Origin: Marinomonas hwangdonensis
GTDB taxonomy: Bacteria > Pseudomonadota > Gammaproteobacteria > Pseudomonadales > Marinomonadaceae
Direction: 5' to 3'
Length of the DNA: 64,000 bases
NCBI RefSeq assembly: GCF_003721245.1
Contig: NZ_RIZG01000013.1
Coordinates: forward strand, 1 to 64,000
Position numbers and translations under genes: made by a program. Each line of letters begins with the position of its first letter. Position 1 is the first letter of the stretch. Below are positions 15,882 through 24,713 of the stretch, piece by piece. Below the pieces are notes generated by a model that was given only the letters and a program-made list of their open reading frames with translations, had not been told where the DNA came from and searched no databases.

Positions 15882-16864
15882 TAGCGTTCTCCCGTTACAA
15901 GCTTAACCGCTTTATCGGCCACTCCAGCAGCCGTTGGTACGGTGAGATCTTCTAATGCTGGAGAAAATGGAATAGGTACATCCATCGCGCCCATTCGAGT
16001 CAACGGGGCATCTAAATAGTAAAATGCTTGTTCATTTAATCGAGCCACAATCTCTGAGGTGACACCAAAACTTTGATGACCTTCATCCACCACGATGGCA
16101 CGTCCTGTTTTCTTAACAGATTCAACCAAAGTGTGTTCATCTAATGGTGCGATGGTACGGACGTCAATGACTTCGGCACTGATGCCTTTTTCTGCTAGGA
16201 TTAAGGCCGCTTCTTCACAAACCTGCACCATTGATGATGTGCCGATCAGTGTAATGTCTGTGCCTTGTGAAATAACATTAGCTTGTCCAAACGGAATGAA
16301 ATATTCCTCTTCAGGAACAGGACCTTTCATTTGATATGACAGCTTATCTTCAAAAATAACCACTGGGTTGTTATCGCGAATGGCTGTTTTCATCAAGCCT
16401 TTAACTTCATAAGGCGTAGATGGCATCGCAACTTTAATACCAGGAATATGTGCAACAAGGGCTTGTAGACTTTGACTGTGTTGAGCCGCACTTCGTCGCG
16501 TAGCACCCATATTCGTGCGCACGACCAAAGGAACAGTCAGCTTACCCCCAGACATGTAATGCTGTTTAGCGGCTTGGTTAGCGAGCTGATCCATGATCAA
16601 GTAAATGAAATCCCCAAACATCAAATCCACAATGGGTCTCATACCTGTTAAAGACGCACCTACGGCCATTCCCATAAATCCGGGCTCTGAAATTGGCGTA
16701 TCTAGAACGCGCTGTGTACCAAACTCTTCTACTAAGCCTGATGTAACTTTGAACGGCGTGCCCGCTTCAGCAACATCTTCGCCCATAATAAAAACCGTTT
16801 CATCGTGTCGCATCTCTTCAGCAATGGCTTCGTTCATTGCTTGCGACCATGTAATATTTCTCAT
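15881..16864 (-). CDS. 2-oxoacid dehydrogenase E1 component, beta subunit
   Basis: The 327-residue protein has the E1-beta pattern: EEMRHDETVFIMGEDVAEAGTPFKVT, GFMGMAVGASLTGMRPIVDLMFGDF, and the C-terminal VIDVRTIAPLDEHTLVESVKKTGRAIVVDEGHQ with the TPP/E2-docking residues. It pairs with E1 alpha in an alpha2-beta2 decarboxylase that transfers the acyl group to lipoyl-Lys. I chose the ATG at 16864 (MRNITWSQAMNEA), which has GGAG at good spacing; the 27 residues upstream in frame look spurious. The pyruvate/acetoin branch cannot be separated by eye. The gap from E1 alpha is 19 bases. Confidence 0.93.
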   Translation of the reverse strand: MRNITWSQAMNEAIAEEMRHDETVFIMGEDVAEAGTPFKVTSGLVEEFGTQRVLDTPISEPGFMGMAVGASLTGMRPIVDLMFGDFIYLIMDQLANQAAKQHYMSGGKLTVPLVVRTNMGATRRSAAQHSQSLQALVAHIPGIKVAMPSTPYEVKGLMKTAIRDNNPVVIFEDKLSYQMKGPVPEEEYFIPFGQANVISQGTDITLIGTSSMVQVCEEAALILAEKGISAEVIDVRTIAPLDEHTLVESVKKTGRAIVVDEGHQSFGVTSEIVARLNEQAFYYLDAPLTRMGAMDVPIPFSPALEDLTVPTAAGVADKAVKLVTGER

Positions 16865-16883
16865 TAAAATTCTCCAGTCTCTA

Positions 16884-17864
16884 TTAATCGACGAACACGT
16901 GCATATCGACTTCGGATTCATCTGGATATGGAGCATCCAGCGCATAACTCACGGCATCGGCAGCCTCTTTTTTTATTGCCGCTTTGAACTCATCCAACTC
17001 TTGCTGAGTCGCCCATTCATTGGAAACAAGCACCTCGGCCAAAAGCAAAATGGGGTCACGCTCCGTTTTCCAATGCTGCTCTTCTTCTTTGCTGCGGTAA
17101 TAGGTTCTATTAACATCACCAACGTGGTGACCATGATAACGATAAGTATCCAAGACAATAAAAAATGGACCTTCTCCTTCGCGAGCACGTGCCACTAATT
17201 TTTCTGACAGCGCATTCACTGCAACAAAATCTTGACCATCGACTCTATGTGTCTCAATGCCAAACGCCTCAGCTCTGGCTGTCAAAGAGCCAGCCGCCAT
17301 CTCGTCAACATGCGTGTATTCCCCATACATGTTGTTTTCACAAGCATATATAACAGGGAGACTCCACAGCGCGGCCATGTTCATTACTTCATAGAGCAAG
17401 CCTTGCCCTAGGGCACCATCGCCAAAGAAACACACAGTAACATCGTCTTTGCCTAACATTTTAGAGCGAAGTGCTGCGCCCGTTGCTATCCCCGCACTGC
17501 CCCCAACAATCGCATTTGCCCCCAAATTACCGTTACTTTGGTCAGCAATATGCATTGAGCCACCTTTGCCTCGGCAGTAGCCTTCTTCTTTTCCAAGCAG
17601 CTCACAAAACATCAATTTAAGGTTGGCCCCTTTAGCAACACAATGACCGTGCCCTCGGTGCGTACTGGTGATATAATCAGTACTTTTTAAAGCCTCACAA
17701 ATCCCTACGGCAACCGCTTCTTGGCCGCTGTACATGTGAGTTAAACCTGGCATTTTTGCGGTTAGGTATAATTCATTCGCATTGTCTTCAAATTCTCGAA
17801 TGGTCACCATTTGTCGATAAGCTTGCAGTAAGCGTGGTATGTCTTTTGTTGTTAGATTTGTCAT
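16884..17864 (-). CDS. 2-oxoacid dehydrogenase E1 component, alpha subunit
   Basis: This 326-residue TPP-dependent subunit shows MYSGQEAVAVGICEAL, HRGHGHCVAKGA, GKGGSMHIAD, and the thiamine-binding GDGALGQGLLYEVMNMAALW ending in ENNMYGEYT (about residues 150-190), plus TYRYHGHHVGD of the phosphorylation-loop region. Members of this short E1-alpha group include acetoin dehydrogenase and pyruvate dehydrogenase. The presence of an ABC importer, SDR, M24 protein and ALDH in the same cluster argues for a dedicated catabolic 2-oxoacid or alpha-hydroxyketone substrate rather than housekeeping pyruvate dehydrogenase. It is first of the complex genes, preceded by the FmdB-like gene 21 bases upstream. 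Confidence 0.93.
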   Translation of the reverse strand: MTNLTTKDIPRLLQAYRQMVTIREFEDNANELYLTAKMPGLTHMYSGQEAVAVGICEALKSTDYITSTHRGHGHCVAKGANLKLMFCELLGKEEGYCRGKGGSMHIADQSNGNLGANAIVGGSAGIATGAALRSKMLGKDDVTVCFFGDGALGQGLLYEVMNMAALWSLPVIYACENNMYGEYTHVDEMAAGSLTARAEAFGIETHRVDGQDFVAVNALSEKLVARAREGEGPFFIVLDTYRYHGHHVGDVNRTYYRSKEEEQHWKTERDPILLLAEVLVSNEWATQQELDEFKAAIKKEAADAVSYALDAPYPDESEVDMHVFVD

Positions 17865-17885
17865 TTTCCACTCTCTCTAATTAAA

Positions 17886-18278
17886 TTAATGATTGTGACC
17901 ACAGCTTGAACCATGACTATGACTATGTCCGCAACCAGAACCATGACTGTGACTGCTGTGCTTTTGCTCACTGACACCGCCAGTTACTGTACGACGACTA
18001 TCAATCGAGCCGTAGCGTGGCGTTTCACGAGAATTGGCAAACATTTGCTGTGCAAGCGCACTGTTTGATGCGCATCCACATGCTGTGGCGGCAGGGGATT
18101 TTTTATTCACCTTGACGTGCTCTCTGATTCCGTTGTAACGAATCGAAACACCTGGAACAATCACTCTAACGAGCTCTTCGCCCGTTTCTGGGTGTTGCGT
18201 GTATCGCGGATCGGCCATTTTTTGCATGAAGTCAAAGCGTTCGCCTGTTGCTGTAGATTCGTAGGTATAGATAGGCAT
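17886..18278 (-). CDS. FmdB-like protein lacking zinc-ribbon Cys, with His-rich tail
   Basis: The 130-residue protein begins MPIYTYESTATGERFDFMQ, the shape of the FmdB zinc-ribbon family (MPIYEYxCxxCG), but the four zinc Cys are replaced: YESTATG and HPETGE stand where CxxCG and CPxCG are expected. The middle has a single ACGCA cluster (about residue 67), and the last about 25 residues are a His/Ser/Gly/Cys tail with HSHGSGCGHSHSHG, a probable metal-binding tail. The start has AAGGAGG six bases upstream. It lies between the M24 gene and E1 alpha. FmdB proteins were linked to amidase regulation; a metal-delivery role for the neighbouring enzymes is my inference. Confidence 0.7.
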   Translation of the reverse strand: MPIYTYESTATGERFDFMQKMADPRYTQHPETGEELVRVIVPGVSIRYNGIREHVKVNKKSPAATACGCASNSALAQQMFANSRETPRYGSIDSRRTVTGGVSEQKHSSHSHGSGCGHSHSHGSSCGHNH

Positions 18279-18346
18279 AAAGCCTCCTTAAAAAAAATCG
18301 ACGGCCAAAGAACCGAAAGGTCAATCAGCCGTACAGAAGCTCATGT

Positions 18347-19648
18347 TTAGTATGGATTCGCCACAAACAAATCTTGCGCAGGAAACAGGGTAATCACTCG
18401 ACAACCCGTCGCCGTTACCACAATTTCTTCTTCAATTCGCGCGGCGCCGTTACCATCAGCAGCAGGGCAATAGGTTTCCAAAGCAAACACCATCCCTTCT
18501 TTAAGCTCAAATGGGTTACCGAAAGACACAAGACGACTAATAATCGGCCGTTCGTGCAACGCAAGTCCCAAACCATGTCCGAACTGCAAACCAAAGGCTT
18601 CCATTTCAGAATCAAAACCAAACTCTTGTGCTCGCGGCCAAACAGCGGCGATTTTGTCGGTTGTCATACCAGGTCTTACTAATGCAATGGCATTGTCAAT
18701 CCATTCTCTTGCTTTAGCATAAGCGTCCACCTGAGCCTGTGTTTTGCTACCAACATTTAATGTGCGGTAATAACAGGTGCGATAACCCATGTACGACTGG
18801 ATGATATCGAAAAACGCTTGATCACCAGGGCGATACATGCGATCGGTGAAATTGTGAGGGTGTGGTGAACAACGCTCACCTGAGACGGCGTTGATTGCCT
18901 CAACATCATCTGAACCATTGTCATAAAGAAACTTATTGGCAATGGCCACTAACTCGTTTTCACGTTTGCCAGGTTTTAGTTCGTCTGCAATCAACTGATA
19001 CGCCCCATCGACCATAGAGGCAGATTGGTTGAGTAAGATGATTTCATCCATACTTTTAATTTGGCGTGCATTCAACATCACTTGCTGAACATCACGAACC
19101 TCAATACCCTCTTTCTGTAATGCAAACAGCATGGGGGGCTCACATACGTCGACACCGATTGGCATACCGAAGACGCCTTCCTGTTTTAGCAAGTCGGCAA
19201 TCTCTTTCGCGGCATTGGCAAACAATCCTGCCTCTTCACCAACCGAACCACGCAACCCCAACATACCAGCACGCCAGTGGTCTGTTTCAAACCATGGATT
19301 GTGTAAACGGTGATGAGCGGCGGCGCTACCAAAGTCCCAAAGATAAGGATCTGAATTACCAGTAAATAACGCATAACGACAAAATTTGTCCCGCGACCAC
19401 TCACCAATAACGCTGCTGGTTAAATAACGGATATTGTTATTATCGAAACACAACATTGCACCAAGATCTGACTCTTGTAGTGCCTTGCGTGCTCTGGCAA
19501 CTCGATAACGATGAAGCCGTCTAAAGTCGACACGCTCTTCAAAGTCGACATTCATCCGACCTGGGGCAGGAATGGGAACATCCCAATTCCAACGAGGGTC
19601 TAGATCAGAAGTGATTATTTCTTTGTTGCCTGGAGTAATAATTGTCAT
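18347..19648 (-). CDS. M24 family (creatinase/aminopeptidase P-fold) protein with altered metal site
   Basis: The 433-residue protein has a creatinase N-terminal domain (about 50-190, with LGAMLCFDNNNIRYLTS) and a C-terminal pita-bread domain. Counting canonical M24 ligands: Asp281 is present (FFDIIQSYMGYR), the second Asp position is Cys292 (RTCYYRT), His358 is present in FGHGLGLALHE, Glu391 in ALETY, and a Glu in RIEEEIVV (406-408). So four of five ligands remain and one is Cys. M24 members include prolidase, creatinase (no metal) and the DMSP lyase DddP; this one fits none fully. The cluster context suggests hydrolysis or lyase action on the imported compound. About 430 residues is usual for the family. 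Confidence 0.82.
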   Translation of the reverse strand: MTIITPGNKEIITSDLDPRWNWDVPIPAPGRMNVDFEERVDFRRLHRYRVARARKALQESDLGAMLCFDNNNIRYLTSSVIGEWSRDKFCRYALFTGNSDPYLWDFGSAAAHHRLHNPWFETDHWRAGMLGLRGSVGEEAGLFANAAKEIADLLKQEGVFGMPIGVDVCEPPMLFALQKEGIEVRDVQQVMLNARQIKSMDEIILLNQSASMVDGAYQLIADELKPGKRENELVAIANKFLYDNGSDDVEAINAVSGERCSPHPHNFTDRMYRPGDQAFFDIIQSYMGYRTCYYRTLNVGSKTQAQVDAYAKAREWIDNAIALVRPGMTTDKIAAVWPRAQEFGFDSEMEAFGLQFGHGLGLALHERPIISRLVSFGNPFELKEGMVFALETYCPAADGNGAARIEEEIVVTATGCRVITLFPAQDLFVANPY

Positions 19649-19679
19649 AAATTCACCGTTATTTTTATTTTTGTAGCCG

Positions 19680-20480
19680 CTACTGCATTATCATGCCGCC
19701 GTCGATCATTAATAACTGACCAGTCATGTAGTCAGAATCCGGTGCTGCTAAGAATACAGCGGTACCCACAACATCTTTCGGATAGGAATAGCGCTTCATC
19801 AGAATCATGTCAGCCGCTAACTGATCCATTGAATCGCCTTCTTTCTCGAATTTACCGATGGCTACTAAGTCTTTATCTAGTTGTTCCCACAGCTCAGTTC
19901 TCACAACACCTGGACCATAGCCATTGACCGTAATGTTATGATCAACCAAGGCTTTGGCACCGCCATTGATCATGGCTAGCACAGCGTGCTTAGAGCAAGA
20001 ATACGGAACCACATCATCAAAAGCTTGGCGCGAAAGAATAGAGCCCACGTTGATGATTTTATAAGGGCCATTTTCTTTACCCTGCGCAATCATCTGTTTT
20101 GCGGCTTCTTGCATACCCACTAAAACGCCCCAGGCGTTTACTTTCATGATCTGATTCCAGTTTTCTTCAGTGATATCTAAAAACATTAACGGTTTGTTGA
20201 TGCCGGCATTATTGACGATGACATTTAAGCTGCCGAACGCGTCCACAGTAGCCTTTACCGCCGCAACCATTTGCTCTCGGTTAGTCACATCAAGTGACAC
20301 TGCAATCGCTTCACCACCTTCAGATTGAATTCTTTTTACTACTTCTTCGCAGCCGCTAACATTCAAGTCAGCCACACATACTTTTGCACCTTGCTTTGCG
20401 TACTCTTCTGCAACCGCAGCCCCCATCCCTTGAGCAGCGCCTGTGATCAATACATTTTTTCCAGCTAAACGTTGAGACAT
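19680..20480 (-). CDS. Short-chain dehydrogenase/reductase (SDR)
   Basis: The 266-residue classical SDR has the NAD-binding TGAAQGMGAAVAEEYAKQG, the NNAGI motif, a Ser in NVGSILSRQAF and the catalytic YSCSK (Tyr-x3-Lys, about residues 160-164). The end YMTGQLLMIDGGM is typical. Enzymes of this type oxidise sugar alcohols, acetoin/butanediol or similar secondary alcohols. The ATG at 20480 is chosen because GAGG lies eight bases upstream; an in-frame codon 20 residues further up lacks a site. It is the first structural gene after the LacI gene, and two LacI-type operators lie in the 471-bp gap in front of it. Confidence 0.9.
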   Translation of the reverse strand: MSQRLAGKNVLITGAAQGMGAAVAEEYAKQGAKVCVADLNVSGCEEVVKRIQSEGGEAIAVSLDVTNREQMVAAVKATVDAFGSLNVIVNNAGINKPLMFLDITEENWNQIMKVNAWGVLVGMQEAAKQMIAQGKENGPYKIINVGSILSRQAFDDVVPYSCSKHAVLAMINGGAKALVDHNITVNGYGPGVVRTELWEQLDKDLVAIGKFEKEGDSMDQLAADMILMKRYSYPKDVVGTAVFLAAPDSDYMTGQLLMIDGGMIMQ

Positions 20481-20708
20481 TTTGTTTTCCTCACTATTTT
20501 TATTAATTATCGTTTTATGTAGCCGTTGCTCTTTAATCACTTCAGAAATAAAGAAAGGCTAACTGCTTTTCTTGTCGCGGTTTCTTCGCTTAGAAACACT
20601 TAGGCAAAAAAAGGGGTTTGCAACTGCATGAAAGACCAATTTCACTTCAGAATTTCATAATCTAATAACACAACTCTGTACTGGTGATTAATTATACACC
20701 CAAATTCA

Positions 20709-20722
20709 TGCAATCGATTACA
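20709..20722. promoter_or_regulatory. LacI-family operator, proximal
   Basis: TGCAATCGATTACA is a one-mismatch copy of the perfect palindrome 170 bases further upstream, with the same CAATCGATT core. Confidence 0.65.
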
Positions 20723-20879
20723 CCAGCATTATGCTAAACGGTCAACCTTGATTTGGCTTTTTCATTAAAAAAACACTAGATAAATACCAATTTTTGAGTA
20801 TTTATTAATCTAATTAGCGCTTTTGCCAATAAAACTAAACAAAGCTAGCTACTTTGAACAAATCAATCAAAAATCATTT

Positions 20880-20897
20880 AATGCAATCGATTGCATT
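20880..20897. promoter_or_regulatory. LacI-family operator, distal, perfect palindrome
   Basis: AATGCAATCGATTGCATT is a perfect 18-bp palindrome with the central CG typical of LacI/PurR operators. It lies 55 bases past the stop of the LacI gene and about 400 bases upstream of the SDR start. The spacing to the second site would allow looping. Confidence 0.8.
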
Positions 20898-20951
20898 GGA
20901 ATTTAAATTTTTACTAATCCCGCAATCAAGCAGACCAAACAACAGAAGCGC

Positions 20952-21998
20952 TCAACGCTTACTGCCGTTTGCAGCGGCCGTCGACTGTCGAACAACCAAG
21001 TGCGGTGACATCAATAGTCGCTGTTTGCTGGGCCATGGTGCATTAATTTCTTGCAACAGCATTTTAGCCGCTTGAACACCAATTTCCTGAAAAGGCACCG
21101 ATATCGTTGTAATGGATGGGTTCACTATGTCAGTCAGTGGCATATTGTTAAATCCGCAGATTGAAATATCCTCAGGGATTCTCAAATTCACTTTTCGACA
21201 CGCTTCAATCGCACCCAATGCCATCAAATCATTTGCCGCAATCCAACCTGTTGCAGCACATCCTGAACGCAAATACTTTTCGGCCGCATCTCGCCCTGCC
21301 TCAACACTAAACGCGTAGGTATCGTCTTGATCATAATCGACGATATCAAAGGCGATATTTCTTTGTAAGCAGAAACCTTCAAACGCCTCACGACGCCTCA
21401 AACTTTGTAAAATTGTATTCGGGCCTGACAAATACACTAGGTGCTTATGTCCTAGTGAAAGCAAATGATTAACCGCTAAATCAATACCGTGCTGCTCATC
21501 GCTTAACACTTGATGAACTAACTCGCCTTTACGTATAGAACGATTAACCAAAACAAGTGGCACATTTTGTGAGATACACTCGTTAACACTCTCATCCTCT
21601 AAAAACGCGCTGGCAATAATAAGACCATCGACGTTGCGCATAATAAGACGCCTTACTTCTTCTAAAGCCTCGTCCTGATTGTTGTTGCTGGCAACAAAAA
21701 TAGTCACGTAACCTTTACTGGACAAGTAACTCTGAATGCCTTTAATCATGGGTGGAAAGATAGGGTTGAGAATATCCGGAATCACAACCCCTATCGTGTT
21801 TGTCACCTGAGTTCTTAGTGAGGCTGCACCAATGTTGGGGATATAACCCAGCTTTTGTGCCATCTCACGTACACGTTTTATCTGGTCTTTTCCGATCAAA
21901 CTTTCAGTCTTTGGGTTTAGAGCACGAGATACTGTTGCCGAGCTAATGCCCAACTTATCTGCTATGTCTTTAATTCGTACCCGTTCGCGCTTAGACAT
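20952..21998 (-). CDS. LacI family transcriptional regulator of the catabolic locus
   Basis: The 348-residue repressor has an N-terminal LacI helix-turn-helix (RIKDIADKLGISSATVSRALN, residues 8-28), a hinge helix, and a periplasmic-binding-protein-like ligand domain (NTIGVVIPDILNPIFPPMIKGI; VDGLIIASAFLED; AANDLMALGAIEACRK). AAAGG precedes the ATG at 21998. It sits between the ABC transporter operon and the SDR-E3 operon, both read in the same direction. Operators with CAATCGATTG are found in front of the SDR gene, so it probably represses that operon until the imported substrate or a product binds. Confidence 0.92.
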   Translation of the reverse strand: MSKRERVRIKDIADKLGISSATVSRALNPKTESLIGKDQIKRVREMAQKLGYIPNIGAASLRTQVTNTIGVVIPDILNPIFPPMIKGIQSYLSSKGYVTIFVASNNNQDEALEEVRRLIMRNVDGLIIASAFLEDESVNECISQNVPLVLVNRSIRKGELVHQVLSDEQHGIDLAVNHLLSLGHKHLVYLSGPNTILQSLRRREAFEGFCLQRNIAFDIVDYDQDDTYAFSVEAGRDAAEKYLRSGCAATGWIAANDLMALGAIEACRKVNLRIPEDISICGFNNMPLTDIVNPSITTISVPFQEIGVQAAKMLLQEINAPWPSKQRLLMSPHLVVRQSTAAANGSKR

Positions 21999-22196
21999 CT
22001 ACCTTTGCCCCATTAGAGTTTTTCCAGCCGTCCATATTATGCAAACACAATCTGCATGATTCGGTTTACAGGCCGCTATTTTCATATACAACTCTTTCTT
22101 TGTCGCGCATTTCTAGTCGATCAAACCATTTTATTCGTGTAGAAACACCGCTATTTTTGAGTATTCGCTCTACATACAACCAACTATTCGACGCCA

Positions 22197-23702
22197 TCAA
22201 GCTAATTTGGAAACCCCCGAAATCGCTTGAACTAGGTTATCTTCTGTTACTTCTCCACATTCAAATGTCCTGGTAACGCGGCCCGAATACATGGCAACAA
22301 TACGATCAGACACATGCATCACTTCAGGCATTTCTGAACTAATCACAATAACTGCAAGCCCTTTTGACGCCAGTTTACGCAATAATTTGTGGATCTCTGA
22401 CTTAGAGCCAACATCAATCCCACGAGTGGGTTCATCCACTATTAATACGTTAGGCTTCATGGACAGCCATTTTGCAATAACGATTTTTTGTTGGTTGCCA
22501 CCAGAAAGGTTACCAACATCCTGCTTCCATCCTGGCGTGCGTATGTCCAAGCTGTCTCGATACTGATCGAAGATCGCAATTTCAGCGCCCTCAGCCACAA
22601 AAGGACCCGCCGTAATATCGTCGACTTGTGGCAAGGTCATATTGTCACGACAGTTCATCCCTAACACCAAGCCTTGCCCCTTGCGGTCTTCAGGTACTAA
22701 AGAGATCCCTTTTTCAATCGCGTCCCGCGGTGATTTAACGTCAATGACTTCGCCATTTAACAAAATCTCACCGCTACTCTTGTTACGTAAACCAAACAAG
22801 GTCTCAGCAATCTCTGTTCTACCCGCACCAACCAGTCCGTAAAACCCCACCACTTCACCACTGCGTACTTGAAAAGACACATCGTTGAAGGCTTTACCTG
22901 AACTAAGATTGCGCACTTCTAAGGCTATTTTTCCGAGTTCGTGGTTTGACTCTTTTCTGGTTAGATCAAGCTTACGCCCAATCATCATTTGAGTAACACC
23001 TTCTTCATCGGTGTCTTTGGTCGCGACAGATCCTTGGTATTGGCCATCACGAAGCACAGAAATACGATCTGTAATTTTAAAAATTTCTTCCATACGATGG
23101 GAAATGTAGACCACGCCAACATCATTTGCCTGCAAATCAGAAATCACGTCAAAGAGTACGCGTTTCTCAGCATCGGTGAGAGACGCCGTTGGCTCATCAA
23201 AAATAACGACTTTAGCCTCAACCGTAAGCGCACGCGCTATTTCCACCATCTGCTGATTCGCAATCGATAGATCTTTAACTAGCGTCTTTGCATCAAATCC
23301 CACTTTAAGCTTCGCCAAAATCGCGTCGGTCTTTTGATAAAGCTCATGCCAATCAACTCGGCCAAAGCCTTTTGTAGGCAGCTCGCCAAGGTACACGTTT
23401 TCAGCAACACTCAACTCTTCAGCAAGACTCAACTCTTGATGAATAAATACGATGCCTAATGCCTTTGCTTCAAGCGGACCATTCATTACCACTGGACGTT
23501 CGTTAACAATTACTTGGCCTTCATCTGGCTGGTGAATACCGCCCAAAACCTTCATCAACGTCGATTTACCCGCACCATTTTCACCCATTAGTGCGTGAAC
23601 TTCGCCAGGAAGGACAGACAAGGAAACACCATCTAGCGCTCTAACTCCCGGAAAAGTCTTAACAATATTTTCCAGTCGTAAAACAGGGGTTGGAGTATTC
23701 AT
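22197..23702 (-). CDS. Sugar ABC transporter ATP-binding protein (RbsA-like)
   Basis: The 501-residue protein has two fused nucleotide-binding domains as in RbsA/XylG/MglA. The first has an intact Walker A GENGAGKSTLMK (about 40), signature LSIANQQMVEIARAL and Walker B VVIFDEPTASLT. The second has the usual degenerate GLVGAGRTE and a good LSGGNQQKIVIAKWL signature with NVLIVDEPTRGID. It energises import through the two permeases encoded just upstream; its start overlaps the end of the first of these by 4 bases. It is the last gene of the transporter operon, followed by a 198-bp gap and then the LacI gene. Confidence 0.93.
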   Translation of the reverse strand: MNTPTPVLRLENIVKTFPGVRALDGVSLSVLPGEVHALMGENGAGKSTLMKVLGGIHQPDEGQVIVNERPVVMNGPLEAKALGIVFIHQELSLAEELSVAENVYLGELPTKGFGRVDWHELYQKTDAILAKLKVGFDAKTLVKDLSIANQQMVEIARALTVEAKVVIFDEPTASLTDAEKRVLFDVISDLQANDVGVVYISHRMEEIFKITDRISVLRDGQYQGSVATKDTDEEGVTQMMIGRKLDLTRKESNHELGKIALEVRNLSSGKAFNDVSFQVRSGEVVGFYGLVGAGRTEIAETLFGLRNKSSGEILLNGEVIDVKSPRDAIEKGISLVPEDRKGQGLVLGMNCRDNMTLPQVDDITAGPFVAEGAEIAIFDQYRDSLDIRTPGWKQDVGNLSGGNQQKIVIAKWLSMKPNVLIVDEPTRGIDVGSKSEIHKLLRKLASKGLAVIVISSEMPEVMHVSDRIVAMYSGRVTRTFECGEVTEDNLVQAISGVSKLA

Positions 23703-24700
23703 ACTTTTAATTCCTCTCGTCCTTTGATATTAATCTGACGATCTAAAAAGAGCACAAGAATCAAAATACTGCCGATTACCAAATTAACAGTGGAAGTATC
23801 CGCTCCAATATGACCAAGCCCTTTTCGTAGTAGCTGAATAGCAATGACGCCGCCTAACGTAGACAGAATAGAACCTGAGCCACCTGTCAGTTTGGTCCCT
23901 CCTAACACGACCGCTGTAATAATCCACAACTCATAGAGCTGTCCATCATTGGGATTAACCGAACCACTTTCAGAATAAAAAACGACAGCGGATAACGCAG
24001 CTAAAAAGCCGATCAACATAAAGTTGATCATCATGTGAGGCCCAACACGTATACCTGCATTGACTGCCGCTTCACGATTGTTACCAATAGCATAGGCGTT
24101 TCGTCCGTGCACTGTGCGGTTCATTAGGTACCAAATGGCCGCCGTCACAACGAGTAGAAACCAAGTGGCCGTGTGCAAACCTAAAAACTGAGCTTCTGCA
24201 AAATCTACTAACGTCCAATTCAAATGCGACGTCGGATTTTCCCCATTGAACATGAAAACCAATCCACGAAAGCCCAGCATAGAGCCAAGGGTAACAATAA
24301 AAGCGTCAACCCCTGTCTTCCAAGCGATGAGTCCGTTGATCGCACCAAGGAGCGTACCGACTAGTAATGCGGCCCCCCAAGCGATAGGAATAACCCAGTC
24401 CCCAAGTCCTTCGAACATAGGAGAAGACATCGTCTCTAAGAGAACGATCGCTGCGATAGCAAAGGTCGCTCCTACACTAAGATCGATATTACCGTTTATC
24501 ATTATGATGGCCATGCCCATCGCTATGATGCCTATGGGAGCAGACTGTTTAAGCAATAACAGCATGTTGTCTACATCCATAAAAGCCTTATCACTTAAAG
24601 ATAAGTAACTACCAGCAACACTAAAGAACACCAACTCAAAAAGAATAAAGATCCAAATGGGGCTGGCTTTCAGGAGTACTTTTACATTAATTGATTTCAT
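23699..24700 (-). CDS. Sugar ABC transporter permease 2 (RbsC-like)
   Basis: The 333-residue membrane protein of the ribose/xylose permease family (BPD_transp_2) has about eight to ten hydrophobic segments. It includes IMINGNIDLSVGATFAIAA (about residues 65-83), the conserved AAVNAGIRVGPHMMINFMLIGFLAALSAV loop region and VVLGGTKLTGGSGSILSTLGGV. It forms a heterodimeric channel with the permease encoded immediately upstream (13-bp gap). The presence of two different permeases, unlike the E. coli ribose system, is typical of sugar-alcohol or rhamnose-type importers. Confidence 0.92.
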   Translation of the reverse strand: MKSINVKVLLKASPIWIFILFELVFFSVAGSYLSLSDKAFMDVDNMLLLLKQSAPIGIIAMGMAIIMINGNIDLSVGATFAIAAIVLLETMSSPMFEGLGDWVIPIAWGAALLVGTLLGAINGLIAWKTGVDAFIVTLGSMLGFRGLVFMFNGENPTSHLNWTLVDFAEAQFLGLHTATWFLLVVTAAIWYLMNRTVHGRNAYAIGNNREAAVNAGIRVGPHMMINFMLIGFLAALSAVVFYSESGSVNPNDGQLYELWIITAVVLGGTKLTGGSGSILSTLGGVIAIQLLRKGLGHIGADTSTVNLVIGSILILVLFLDRQINIKGREELKV

Positions 24701-24713
24701 AACTACTCCCTAC

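Larger units (their letters stand above)
20481..20951 (-). promoter_or_regulatory. Promoter/operator region of the catabolic operon
   Basis: This 471-bp gap between the LacI gene and the SDR gene is AT-rich and has no ORF of note. It contains two LacI-family palindromes (20709-20722 and 20880-20897). The operon from the SDR gene to E3 is most simply transcribed from here. Confidence 0.7.

Noticed and set aside
16865-16945. Longer N-terminus for E1 beta
   Set aside because: The 27 extra residues would overlap E1 alpha and lack a ribosome-binding site; the ATG at 16864 has one.
18347-19648. DMSP lyase DddP
   Set aside because: The protein shares the M24 fold, but the key second Asp is Cys and the DddP-specific stretches around the ligands do not match.
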